Shown here: positions 43,086 through 54,439 of the stretch, one piece after another | Layout of the letters: each line of letters starts with the position of its first letter | How positions within the stretch are numbered: position 1 is the first letter of the stretch | DNA from: Medicago truncatula | Lineage: Eukaryota; Streptophyta; Magnoliopsida; Fabales; Fabaceae | Direction of reading: 5' to 3' | NCBI RefSeq assembly: GCF_003473485.1 | Contig: NC_053044.1 | Coordinates: forward strand, 6,336,501 to 6,400,500 | DNA: 64,000 nt | The notes under the pieces: generated by a model | Told to the model about the DNA's origin: nothing | Database searches by the model: none | Seen by the model: only the letters and a program-made list of their open reading frames with translations | Program-made: the position numbers and the translations under genes

Positions 43086-44267
43086 TAGTGCTATCCAAAA
43101 ACTAAGAAAATATAGTTCATCATAATATTCAGAATTTTTGAGGAGCGTACAATGACTTGGATCATAATAATTGATTAAGAGAAACCCCACAATTGAGATT
43201 AACACTACATTTTCACCTAAAACCTTGAGATATTAGGTATACTTGTAATCTCACTTATATGTTGCTAGTTATATACTATTGCATGAAATGTAGAAGTTTA
43301 ACTTAAACATGACACATCAACATCGCTCCCTTAAATGTGAGAGTCTTTGCGTCTATATTTGGTGAGATATGCAAATAAGGCCAGAGAAACAATATGGTAA
43401 AAATATGTGTTGGTGGTGATTTCATTGAGCGATATTTTTGTTCCCTTCTTTCATGAGGATATAGAAAGAAAAATAGAAAAATAAATAAGATTGAAAAATG
43501 AAAATGAATTTAAGCATGATAAATAAATAAATAAATAAATAAGATGAAAAAAACGTCACATCATTTAAAATGTCTAACAATCAAATATTTTGTCAACTCA
43601 TGATACATCGTCATTTTTCCTTTGTCAGCCAACCAAATAGTAAAAGTAAAGAAATTTAAAATAATTGAGGTCAAATAAAAAAAATGCATGAAATCAATTG
43701 ACATATAAACACTAAAGTTTAAAATAAAAAATTCAACAAATGATACATAAAAACTAACAAAACTAATCATCATAATGTCATAACTTCCATAAGAGTATGC
43801 ATTGAGTTGTATTCTAAGAGCAACCACACAAGTGAGTTTGACACCACATTTTCATCCAAAGTCGTAATTGATTAGGTATATGAGTTATGCCACTTATATG
43901 TTGCTCAACATCTAATCTTGCATACATTGTGGAATTTTAACTCACTTGAGATATTAAAATCTCTTCATTAGGTGTCAAACTGTCAGTGTCTGTGATTCAC
44001 CACTAAGAACCACTCCCACTAACCCACAATGTTGACCTGAGTTACGATATCATTGTTTGGCTTATTTGGGGAGCAAACACTGATGTGGATCGACACATTG
44101 GAGAAAGAGCACTCATTCAAGTGAGAATTATATCACATCTTCATCCAAAATTTTAAGGTTTAAGTATATAAATTTTTCCCTTATTTGTTGTTTAACTTCC
44201 TAACTTACATTCAACGGTGGACTTTAACCGACACTTGATATATCACAATACTCTTCTCCTCAAATAT
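43086..44267. other. No gene seen
   Basis: AT-rich. Two diverged ~300-bp copies of one sequence (ACATTTTCACCTAAAACCTT near 43210 and ACATTTTCATCCAAAGTCGT near 43847, then TTATATGTTGCT; a third partial near 44137) suggest an old tandem duplication. A (AAAT)n tract lies at about 43520-43540. Confidence 0.5.
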
Positions 44268-44413
44268 CACTACTAGAAAAAGCAAAATAAGTAAGGGAAA
44301 TTAGTGACGGAAAAAATGAAATTCCTCAGAAATTCCTTGGTCACAAAATTTAATAACGGAATTAGAGATGGATTTTACGTTTTCCCTCACTAATTTTTGT
44401 TTTTTTAGTAGTG
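44268..44413. mobile_element. CACTA MITE, 146 bp
   Basis: Starts CACTACTAGAAAAA and ends TTTTTTAGTAGTG, the inverted ends of the CACTA superfamily, with a 3-bp target duplication TAT (44265-44267, 44414-44416). No coding capacity. Confidence 0.88.
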
Positions 44414-44416
44414 TAT

Positions 44417-44458
44417 GACGAAATTCTAACCCGTGCTTGGCACGGGTGTCCATACTAG
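44417..44458 (+). mobile_element. Helitron 3' terminus
   Basis: Hairpin AACCCGTGC-TTG-GCACGGGTG, then TCCATA and CTAG before T. The 5' end was not located, so its length is unknown. The CACTA MITE lies directly upstream. Confidence 0.7.
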
Positions 44459-45889
44459 TTTAACTTATTTCCTTAATTTAGTCACAAACAAAAATAAAAA
44501 CGTATTCTCTTTAAGCTTCTTCCTTGATTGTTCTTTGCCACATATCAAGCAACTTAAATGGTATCCAGGAAAAAACAAATGAATCAAAAGTTTTACAACA
44601 TAGAGCCTTTCAAAAATTTATCTCAAAAAAAAACATAAATTATGATTTTTGAATAATCATGTTTATTTTAAAATAATTGATCAATAGATCTGAAAGGAAA
44701 ACATTATAATATTCCTCAATTATAGCCAATTTATAGGAAAACAAATATTTGATCAATTGATCACTTTAAGTACTATGTCTTAGGAGATTTCCATCTCCAT
44801 AATATTCCTCAATCATAAGATAGATCACATTTTAATACAAGTATTTAAAAATAGTACAAAAAAAACTAACACAATGGAGCTAGTTTACAACAGATGTCTC
44901 AGGATTTATCTCATAGAATTGCAATGAAAGCTTAGAGAACTAAATAGATGGAGAAAATGATTATTAGGCTTATGTGGAACATGATTTAATAACTCAAATA
45001 AATCTTAATATGAGCACACTCAACATAAAAGTTTGCATAACAACAAGCACTCAATCATGCTAAGTTCACTCTTTATATGACTGTTCTTAAAGTTCTCAAA
45101 CACTCGTGAGAATATAAGTCCCTACTAGATTTAGAGCATGAATATTGCATGTAGGGGTCTATATGAAACCGTAGCTGGAACATGTCTTACTTTGTTAGGT
45201 GTGTCGTGAGTATAAACATTAAATAGTCTTTGATCCAGGAACATAAGATATCCAATAAGGATGTATAAGAGCTATTCAAATAATCTAATTAATCGTCTTC
45301 ATCAATATGTTTCAAACCATTATTTTTTATTTGCAAAAAACCAATCTTTTAAAAAACCTCCAATTTATTTCTTTTATTATAAGTTTAGCTAATTACCTAG
45401 TTGAAAACAATAATCCATGTGGAGAGGATAACTTACAATTTTATTACTTGAAAATATTTGGTGCACTTTCCAAATTTATCATCATATATAATAACAATAC
45501 TTAAATTTTGTATTTGATTAGGGATACTTAGCTCTTTAGTCTTTACTATAGTTTTTTAACAAATACTGGTATATATAAATTTTACATCACAAGTAATTTT
45601 TTAACACAAGGAAAACTGGGCTTGGTTCATAGAGTCATAGATAAACATTCTAATTTAATTTGAATACAATATACAAAAATAAACATATAATTAAGATATG
45701 TACAATTATTGCAATAGCCAATTATAATTTTGTATTGACATTTTAGTTTTTCATATCTTTTAGAAGCAAGCAAACACTCCGAGCTTCTTAAAAATAATAA
45801 AATGTAAGAGAAATATAAATGATGCTTGAGAACAATTACAAGTATCAAAACATTATGACATGAATATAAATGTATAGGATTGTTGGTAA
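44459..45889. repeat. 3' part of NCR block, copy D
   Basis: From about 44770 it parallels 32520-33238 and 35977-36390 and keeps the Helitron empty site near 45487. No gene. Confidence 0.75.
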
Positions 45890-47200
45890 GGTAAAAAATA
45901 TTGTTCAACTTACCTATTAAACATATCTTGATACGTGGTAAAGTTGGAAAGAAAAAGGCGATATTGAAGGTGAGAAAAACACAAGAAGGGAGGTTGAATT
46001 GTGTTAGCTTTTTCATCGTTTTCTCCTAAGCTGAAAACACTGATCAGAAGCAGATAGAGTTCTACTTCTGAAGTGATGTTCGGGACTAACTTGCAGCGGA
46101 TAAAAACAGAGAGAGAAAGAAGAAAGACACAAAGCCATTATACAGGTTCCTTCCACAAACCGGAAGTAGTCATGTCCCCCTTGCACTTCCAAGGAGAGCT
46201 CACTAAAAATGTAGTATCTGATTACAACTTCTCACTGCTAAACTTAGCAAGAGACTTCAAATTGCTCAAGTACAACTGCAAGAGACTTCCTACGCTCCTG
46301 AACACAATCAAGAGACTTCTAATGCTCAAGCACAACTACAAGAGACTTCTAAATTCAAACAGAATTACAAAGAAAAATGTTTGAGGTTGAACACTTCATA
46401 TACAATCAATGGTGTTCACAATACAAATCAGATACATACTCTTAAAACTCTAGAATTTCTAAGATATGAACTTTGATAAGAAATTCTAAGTGAACTTTTG
46501 ATGCAGAACAATTTTGACAGAGTTTAGACGCTTTCAAATTGTTGTTGAGTCTATTTTGTTCTCTGAGTATTCACTCCTTTATATAGAGATGTAGAAAAGA
46601 GACATTGTCATATTGCCAGCACATCAAAATAGAGTCGTTCGAAGCTTTGATCAATCACCAATGATCTTTTGTCTGATATGATTATTGTCCTATGAAGAAT
46701 CAATTTCAAATCCATACCAATTGAGAGGGAATATCGTTGCAGGAAGAGCTGTTTTTCTTGTCTTGCAGCAGAGACAAAAACAGAGTAGTGGAGGTAGTGG
46801 TTGTACACTTCGTACAATTGTACTTTGTCAAAGCTTTTTAAAGAACAAGCATTCAATGCCTTCAAATCCTTTCAAATTAGATGTTGCTTCACTCTTCTAG
46901 TCTTCTGCAATGCTTAGACGAGATTAAATCCATTGAGCAACCTTTGAAGTTTTAAGTCTTGCATCTCCTGATGAACTTCAGCTTCTGGTGATCTTCTGCT
47001 TCTGATGAGATGCTTTTGATGAACTTGCTTCTGATGACGTCATAACTTCATGAGCACTTTAACTTCAGGAGCACTTCTCTTCAGATGCTTCAAGCTTCAT
47101 TTTTGTTGATTTCATTGCTCTCTTTTGTTCTTCCAGAACCTATTTAAGATGTCAAATTTTTGTCTATGGTCCTGTACACTTGAACAAATATTAGAATATG
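45890..47200. mobile_element. Probable solo LTR inserted in NCR block D
   Basis: Interrupts similarity between NCR blocks at about 45890 and restores it by about 47260. It begins TGTTGGTAAGG and contains features common in legume LTRs (GAAAAACACAAGAAGGGAGGTTGAATTGTG-type text at about 45971, repeats of CAAGAGACTTC at 46240-46350, and CTTCTGATGA repeats at 46980-47040). The end is perhaps CTTGAACA near 47189. No internal genes and no certain target duplication were found. Confidence 0.45.
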
Positions 47201-47505
47201 CAATTGACAATTTTTAATAGCTTATTATGATCAAAATTCTCAAAGGATAATGTTAAACACATTTTGTTCCAACAAATATCTCTAAAATTAAGAGACAAAC
47301 AGACAATCGTAATGATATTATTTACTATCTTATTCGATTTCATTACCATCATCTTAGAGTCCAAAGCCATTACTACAAGGTTCTTGAAATTAGAACGATA
47401 AAAATTCAATTATTGGATGCCAGCAAAATAGATAAATGATAGATTATGTAATATTCTAAAAGACTTTTGTGTCCTGTCTTGGTTCTTTCACTAAATACAA
47501 AATCA
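47201..47505. repeat. 3' flank of NCR gene D
   Basis: Inverted copy of 25030-25200 (ACAAGGTTCTTGAAATT; TTGGATGCCAGCAAAAT). No gene. Confidence 0.7.
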
Positions 47506-47825
47506 CTAGGGATTAAGTTGTACTTGCAACTCCGGTCTACGACACCTGCAGAGCCTATTGATACACTTCGCAACCAAAGAAGATGGGCACATATGTTTTG
47601 GACAATCAGAATCTCTAAAGCATTTATCTTTACCACCCCCTTCAATGAAAAAAGAGAATAAAATAATGTAACTAAATTGAGATGAAATTACTTTGTTAGA
47701 AATAAAGAAGGAAATTTAAAAAAATAAAAAAAAGAATGCGTGCTATTACCATTCAAACTTTTTGAAACAATAAATGAGGAGATAAATATAATCATAACAC
47801 AAACAAACTTGAGAATTTCAGTCAT
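47506..47825 (-). CDS. NCR peptide D
   Basis: Exons 47750-47825 and 47506-47639 encode 69 residues. The signal peptide is MTEILKFVCVMIIFISSFIV. The mature peptide has six cysteines in C-X5-C-X4-C-X7-C-X4-C-X-C spacing (KDKCFRDSDCPKHMC ... RLCRCRRPELQVQLNP). The intron has donor GAATG|GTAAT and acceptor ATTGAAG|GGGG. It is one codon shorter than copies A and C because the stop comes one codon earlier. The mature parts of A, C and D differ at many positions while the cysteines and signal peptide are kept, the usual pattern for diversifying NCR genes. Everything needed for expression appears intact. Confidence 0.86.
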
Positions 47826-47898
47826 ATTTTCCCACTTTATATGTAACAAATGGTTTAATCACTTTATGATTTTCAAAGCTCGACGTCTGCTTACATAA

Positions 47899-47906
47899 TT
47901 TATATA
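47899..47906 (-). promoter_or_regulatory. TATA box of NCR gene D
   Basis: TATATAAA on the minus strand about 75 bp upstream of the start codon, in the conserved NCR promoter block (TTACATAATTTATATA on the plus strand). Confidence 0.55.
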
Positions 47907-47909
47907 TTT

Positions 47910-49196
47910 TTAAATGGCCCTTGTTAAGTTGTAAAAATACCTTTTAAAAAATTATAATCATTATTAAATGTATATCAATGTGTCGTGTTTGTCCCTTCAA
48001 TATACTTAATAAAAAGAAATATTAAAAAAAGTGTTATGGTTGGTTTTATAAACTAATTTATTTCTAATTGTTATTTAATCATTTTGAACTATTGACGTGT
48101 GTTATGGTTGGTTTGTTAAACCAAAATTTGTTTAAGAACAAAGCACTTACCTTTTGATGATAAAAAATAAATAAAAAATGTATGAGAACACTTAGGAAAA
48201 TATGTTTAAGTGTGCAGGAAATTCTAATTATAAGAAAAGTTTTGCCGACAGACTAAACTAAAGCTATGGACTCCAGTCAACGCTCTTTACTACTTGTAAA
48301 CGCTCATTTCTAATACAATTATAGCAGGGATATAAATTATAATAAGTCGGAGACAAACTACATCTCACAGAAATCTAATTTGTGTTGTTGACATGTATTC
48401 CATTATCTGACAATCATATAGTTCCTTTATCAAATCTGTTCCTTTAATATCATTTTAAATTTAAATTGCATTGTGACAAAAAACAAATGGTTTTTTACTA
48501 ACTAAGAACTGTTAGAATATCAAAAAGGATGAAAAAGGCTTGAATACTTGACAGAATGCAAAAAAAAAATATTTATTCATAACTCTATTATTATTAGTAC
48601 AGAATTTGTCCTGTTTCTAGGCCGAATCCGAATTGTAATATAGCTTTGTTAATATAAAAATCGACATGGAATACATTGAGCACTACTAAATTTATAGTTT
48701 ATCAAACAGATGGGGTATAATTCAACTACTTTCCCCATGAATCAGAATAATCCCAAATAGAAATGAAATACAATATGTAAGTCTTCAGGGTGTTCAACAG
48801 AACCTAAACCTCTCCGTGACCTTTATGTATGGAGCCACTCTCTTATCTAACAAAATACACTAAGAAACTGACGTTAAAACACAACACTTCCAATAATAAC
48901 TCCATCATTATCAACCTTGTTATCATACAACACAAATTTAGATAGAAAATATGCACAATTGCCTCATTTAAAAAATACATGTTGATTAGTACAATATCAA
49001 CACATTTCACTACTATAATATCAGCGACAGAGAAGGAGAGGTGAGAGGGTTAACATTCAATTAGAGTTGGTAGGAGGAATTAGAATGAAATTTTGGTGAT
49101 GGATCAAAGTCATGCATGGTTGGAATCATCAGGCTTCTTCATTTATCAATTGATCATGATTTTTTGTGTAGGTTGGACTGATATTTTTGGTGTAAA
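47910..49196. other. End of NCR block D, then gene-free DNA
   Basis: Similarity to the other NCR blocks ends near 48300. From there to the Helitron end at 49197 nothing is recognised. Confidence 0.5.
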
Positions 49197-49225
49197 CTAG
49201 TTACAAACCCGTGCTTCGTAGGGTT
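49197..49225 (-). mobile_element. Helitron 3' terminus, minus strand
   Basis: Read on the minus strand: AACCCTACGAAGCACGGGTT, TGTAA, CTAG, then T. The hairpin is weakened by a small change compared with the end at 59476. The element extends to higher coordinates; sequence for ~350 bp inside resembles 59500-59790. Its 5' end was not found. Confidence 0.65.
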
Positions 49226-50621
49226 CTTGTAAAAGTTTTGTTCTAAACAAAAAATAAGCAAATTAATGGATATTGCACAAACATTAGAAATTTTTACCAA
49301 AATATTTATGAAAGCTCTATCAAGTCTTGATTCATGAAATATGGATACATTTTGTTCATGAGACCAGGAAACATCATAATAATTAAGATGAAACTAATTG
49401 GAACCAATGAATGAATAACAATGTGAAAATTACGATTACATATTAGCCGAAATTATAAAAGTGAGCGTTATTGTCATAGAGTTACCAAAAAGGGATTAAC
49501 ACCAATATTTACATCACACAAAATGAATCAAAGAAACAACATCCTATAGGTTAAGATCATAGGCTAATCAATTGGGTGACATTATGCACTCATAAAGTTA
49601 ATTTTAAAATGATAAATTTTTAAGCATTGATCCATCATAAAATGTATCTTTAAGAATTACACACCCAAATGATCAATGTTTATATGCATAAATCAATAGT
49701 TAAAAAGCCTAATCACATGCCTAAAAAGTTAAAGTCATCCAGTCAAAGGCACTCATATCACACCATATAGGAAAACCTTACGAAGTCTTGAAAGCATAAA
49801 TTTAGAGGGAGTGTTATTTGAAAAACTATTTATTTGACAACTTATTGGATAACCATATATTTTCAAAGAAAAGTGGTTATTAACACAGAAACCAAAGCAA
49901 TAGAGAGAGAAAGTAAAAAGATAATGCGAGTATGAGAGATAAAGTTGTCACAAAAGTTGTCAAATATTGGTTGTACAAATACCATTTCATTTAAAGAACA
50001 TGTCCATTTTTATTTACAAACGAAGGGCATCAACTTATACCTAAGTTACTAACAAAATGAAAATGACAAAAGTTGATAAGCACCAGCCTCCAACCACTTT
50101 GTTTTTTGCATTGTCCAGGTCCACTCCTACTTCCAGGTTCACACATAATCAAAACCTAACATTGCAACACTTCACATTCCATTTATTCACTACAATCACA
50201 CTGATTCTTCTGATAGACTGAGACAACGTTCAAGATGAGTGAATTGAAGAGTTGCGATTGAATGTTAGTGTAAAATAACTTTTGATAGACAATGCATATC
50301 CCTTAATCTCGAATCTTAAGCCTACCAACATGAACAATATGCATGTATAGAGTTGTATTCTTATAAAAATGATGTGTGGCCTTCACTCTATGTGTCACAT
50401 TCCAAATTCAATGCTTTTGTTTAGACTTGATTTTTAAATTAAGTTATCTAATATGAATTTCCCTCTACTTGATTCATCTTTATAGGAAAACCAAAATGGA
50501 CAATTTTGTGCATGAGCTTCAATAAAGGATATCAAAATCTCACAAAATTCAATATAGTCTTTCTCATTTGTTTTGAAATCCAACATTACTAAAAAACTAC
50601 GAAAAGAGGTATGCTAGTACC
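49226..50621. other. Helitron-associated sequence, no gene
   Basis: The first ~350 bp parallel the other Helitron end (TTGGAACCAATGAATGAAT / TTGGAACCAATAAAGGAAT). 49800-50010 has a GTTGTCAAATA / TATTTGACAACTT inverted pair, perhaps a MITE. No exon could be confirmed. Confidence 0.45.
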
Positions 50622-51187
50622 TGATGTGTTGATGCATAAGCCAAAGCATTTTCTCTTCTCATAGCAGCAATTTGTCTGGTCAACAATTTTGCTTGGATTT
50701 TCTCTTTCCCATTTTTCTCCAATAGGTTGCAAATGTATTGGCCACTTTAGTACAAACATTTAAAAGCCAAACATCAACCATTCATTTCTAGATTTTGTTT
50801 AATCCCTCAAAAAAAAAATATTCTAGATAAATGTATTCTTAAACAAAATCAAAGCATATAAATGTACTGGTTGGGTTGAACAAAATTGAACACATTTTCT
50901 ATAAAAACAACACATTAACCATAATCATAAAAATAAATTAATATTGAACAAATACTTACAGCAGCTTGTAACTTGTCAAGTTCATTTTCACGTTTCTGCT
51001 GCAATTGGCGTTGAAAAGATTGATTCTCTTCAGACATTCTTATCTTCCTCGCACTAACTTGAGACTGCAACCGTGAAAGAGTTTGCATGCATTGTAAAGT
51101 AGTAGCTGCTTGTCGTTGAACAGATTGTCCTTTTACCAATGCTTTCAACCTCGCCAAAGCTTTCAATCCACGCAACGTCCTCCTTGC
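50622..51187 (-). pseudogene. IQD (IQ67-domain) gene fragment
   Basis: Exon 50960-51187 is open and encodes the second half of the IQ67 calmodulin-binding region: ARRTLRGLKALARLKALVKG, then QAATTLQCMQTLSRLQSQVS, ending at a good donor (GCTGCT|GTAAGT). A later exon at about 50622-50738 encodes KEKIQAKLLTRQIAAMRREN and ALAYASTHQ before a GT, typical of IQD proteins. That exon has lost its acceptor AG (TTGCAAC) and needs a frameshift between IGEKWER and KIQAKLL. The first IQD exon, the rest of the C-terminus and any start codon are absent. It is therefore a captured or decayed fragment. IQD proteins tether calmodulin to microtubules and membranes, but this copy cannot do so as it stands. Confidence 0.8.
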
Positions 51188-51280
51188 CTAAAATAATAAC
51201 AAATTAAGAAAATATTGGTCAGAAGATAAGGAAAATCTGAACAAATACCAATTTTTTTACCAGATAAAGTTGGTTTTTAC

Positions 51281-51349
51281 TTGAAGTTCTTGAAGAAGTG
51301 AACCACATGTTGTTTCAGCTTGAGGAAAAGGATGATCGTTATGAGGTTT
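51281..51349 (-). pseudogene. MAP65-like first-exon fragment
   Basis: On the minus strand the frame reads HNDHPFPQAETTCGSLLQEL-Q and ends at a donor GT. ETTCGSLL.ELQ followed by an intron is what I know as the N-terminal signature of 65-kDa microtubule-associated proteins. Only about 23 codons are left, with no ATG and a stop further upstream. Its reading frame is phase 0 at the donor, compatible with the IQD exon 93 nt downstream. Short length keeps confidence moderate. Confidence 0.5.
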
Positions 51350-51429
51350 ATGAATTTTGGAACACCTTTATCAAGCTAATTAAAAAGAAAATTCTCTAAG
51401 AACATTACCATAAAAACAATCAAAGAGAG

Positions 51430-52440
51430 TGTTGTGAATTCGGGACTCAAATTTCACACCAATACAAACTATGATGTGTGGAGCAAGTATCAATGGCAAC
51501 CAATAATCAAATGTAAATAACCACAAGCAATAACAACAATATAGACCTAGTCTATAAACGAAGTGTATAGCAAAACCACAATCCAACCAAGGCATAAACA
51601 AGATAAAGAGAGTAAAGAAAAGATAACAACACCAAGAAATGTTCACACAGTTCGGTCCAACTTGACCTACTCTGGAGGAGAGATTGATCTCTCCAATCCA
51701 CTATCAATGAGTTCTTACAAAGAGATACAAATGGGTTACAAGAAATTAACTTCAAGAAGTTTACAAAGAACAACCCTAATTTCTACTCATTTTCCCAATC
51801 TCACCAATGAATAAGACACTCATGATTTTCACTCTCCCAAGGTGTTTACAATTGTTTCCCAACTCTAGAATCTAACCCCCAAAAGAGAACCAACCTTTAG
51901 CATTTGATTTCACTAAGGATCTTCTCTTTTGGTTTCACAAGACTCACCCAAGTTGCTCACAAATGACTCTCCACTCATGTGTTTCCCAACCCCATGAATC
52001 TTCCCCAAAAGGCACCAACCCTTTTCAAAAGAGCCCCCTCTTTTGGTTCTCCAAGATTCACATCTTGAAGCTTTGAACCTCACCCAAAGACCCTCAACCT
52101 TTAGTATCTAAAACCCTAAAAGTTCTCTCCTCTGATTTCCATGAGATTCACCAAGCTTTCCCAACAAAATGGGTCAAAGAATGCATATACTGTGTTCATA
52201 TCCTGACAAAATCGTGTCATGATTTCCCAAATCGTGACACATTTGGTGCGTACGACCCAAGGTACGACCAACCTTATCCTGAAAATTTGTCCAATAAGCC
52301 GAAAATCGTGTCACGTTTTCCCAAAATCGTGTCACAATTGGACACCCTGCAAACCATGCTCAGTGCCTTCAAAATTCGTGACACGACGTTTCTTCACTTT
52401 CTCCAAAATCATTTTTGAGGCACTTTGCAACAAAGAGGGA
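51430..52440 (-). mobile_element. LTR of a copia-group element related to the gag-only element
   Basis: TGTTGTGAATTCGGGACTCA, then ATGATGTGTGGAGCAAG and TTCGGTCCAACTTGACCTAC, match the start of the LTRs at 19325 and 21675. Further in, five CGTGTCACG-like hairpin motifs (52212-52385) stand where those LTRs carry CGTGCCACG. No second LTR, Gag or clear target duplication is present, so it is a solo or truncated LTR. It lies just upstream of the MAP65/IQD fragments. Confidence 0.65.
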
Positions 52441-53618
52441 ATAGAACTTGATGCATCTGTCATATAGTGAAACTTGCAACAGATTTAAAACTCTTTATTA
52501 ATAACTCAAACAAATCAAGTGTTAGTCATCAAAGGGGAATCAAATCTACTTCCAATGTGGAATTTTTTATAAAAAAAAAAAAAAAAAAAAAAAAGTAGTA
52601 ACGAAAAGCATGGATGCCATTTAAATATTGTTGACTAAAAATCACATTAAATAACAGTACAGTCGTATTTTATTCGGGTTCGATGAAAAAGGTTGCTGCC
52701 ACGAAAAATCATAGTAAACGGACCATTTTTGTTGAAATCAAAAGTCGATAATCCTATCTCACCATCTGGTTATGTCTCAAATGAAGAATTGTTCGAATTA
52801 AAGCATCTACTATAAACAAACAATCAGTACTCACAAGCAAAAACCAACATCAACAAGAAAAAGTTCATTCAAAAATCCACATAACTCCTAGTGCCCACAC
52901 CTTGGTGATTGATCTCAATGTTTCTCTTTTTCACTTAAATTTTGATTTCTTTGTTAAGGTGAGTTAGTCCTGATAGTGCATCAGGGTTAGGGAAAAGTCT
53001 CGAGAGTGGGTTTCGAATAGAAAAATACTTTTTTTGTCGATTGATATTTAATCTAGGTCAAATCCATTAACTTAATTGGGTTATTCCTTTCTATTCTAAT
53101 AAATTCCCTAAGTCATGAAGTCATGACGCGGGAATTGTCTTATAACTCGTAAAACTTATCCTGTAATGTTTAGGTGCAAAATTATGATATTTTGGACAAT
53201 ACATCCATATAAGTATCAGAATAAATTATCAATTTTCAACAGCACAATCTATTACCCGAATCAAAATAGAATCATACCTGTCTCAAGTGGCAAGATCATC
53301 CATCCATAAAAGAGCATTGTCTCAAGAAAATTGGACACCTATGCAAATATGTGGAGATAAACATCAGAAAAAGGATATATGAATATAATTTTTACATCTT
53401 TTAAGATAACTTATTCAATAGATACAATACTTAATTTACCATATATGAATTTAACAAAAGAATCAGAGTTGTTTCCTGATTGTACTTGATGTTCAAGGCT
53501 ATCAAGAAAAAGCTTGATGTTCAAATAGAAAGTATGGAACAATAATAAATCATGAATAAGAAGAGCTAAAGAATAAAGATATAGTTCTTTAAGATAATCA
53601 AAACAAATTACGGGAGTG
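52441..53618. other. No gene seen
   Basis: AT-rich with a poly-A run at 52570-52594. No recognisable frame. Confidence 0.45.
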
Positions 53619-53784
53619 GTTATGGTGCATAAGGAAATCCTTATGCACCGTGCATAAATCCCAACATAATTGCTTCCTACACCCTTAAAGTGAGCCAAAA
53701 CCATTTTTGTTCAAAATAAAAGAAATCTGATAGTTATGATGTGTTTATGCACGGTGCATAAGGAAATAACTTATGCACCATAAC
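53619..53784. mobile_element. MITE with GTTATGGTGCATAAG ends
   Basis: Both ends read inward GTTATGGTGCATAAG and then, after a few bases, a second inverted pair TTATGCACCGTGCATAAA. About 166 bp; the double inverted ends may form a branched structure. Target duplication unclear. Confidence 0.75.
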
Positions 53785-54439
53785 TTTTGCCGGTGTGGTG
53801 TACATTGTGTGTAGGCATTGGTATTGCGTCAGTGTTTCATAGCTTTTCATTATTTGGGACAAGAGTATTATTGTACTGATAAGGTCTTCCCATTGATAAG
53901 AACACAATCTGGTACTATTCCAAGGCTTTTCCACCATCAAATGTTGATCTTAGAGCCTATATTTATCAAACAAACATACAAAATAGCAATTAAATATCAA
54001 TAAAAACATTCCATCTCTCTACCTCACTCGTTTTTCTCACTAACCACAGAACCTTCTCATTCATTATTCTGACAAATCGTATACCCATCACAAATTCTTC
54101 TCAATTGAACTCGTTTTTCACCTCACTTTTCACTCGTTCTCACTTCCTCACTCACCATCTTAATCCATCTTTCCATCAAACTCACGACTGTTGAAGAAGT
54201 GATTGTTACTGCGAGTTTGATGTATAAGCACATCCTTCCCACAAACACCCTCAGGTAATTCTTCTTCTCAGTAATGACTTCATGGGTAATATTTTCACCC
54301 AAACCCTAATATTCATATGAACCCTAAATCTGAATTGGTTATTGTTTGTTACAATTGCCGTTGCAAATTCCAATTTCTCATGGTTGATTCTTCAAATTTC
54401 ATGCTCAATTTACAATGGTTAAAGTTCTGGTATATGATA
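53785..54439. other. No confirmed gene; 5'-UTR-like stretch
   Basis: 54010-54250 is C/T-rich with TCACTCGTTTTTCTC-type repeats and ends in ATGTATAAGCAC...CCCTCAG|GTAATT, which looks like a leader plus short first exon with a donor site. No downstream coding exon could be joined in frame. It may be the head of a noncoding transcript or a decayed gene. Confidence 0.25.

Noticed and set aside
46608-46900. Overlapping frames on both strands near 46.7 kb
   Set aside because: They fall inside the probable solo LTR and are not recognised.
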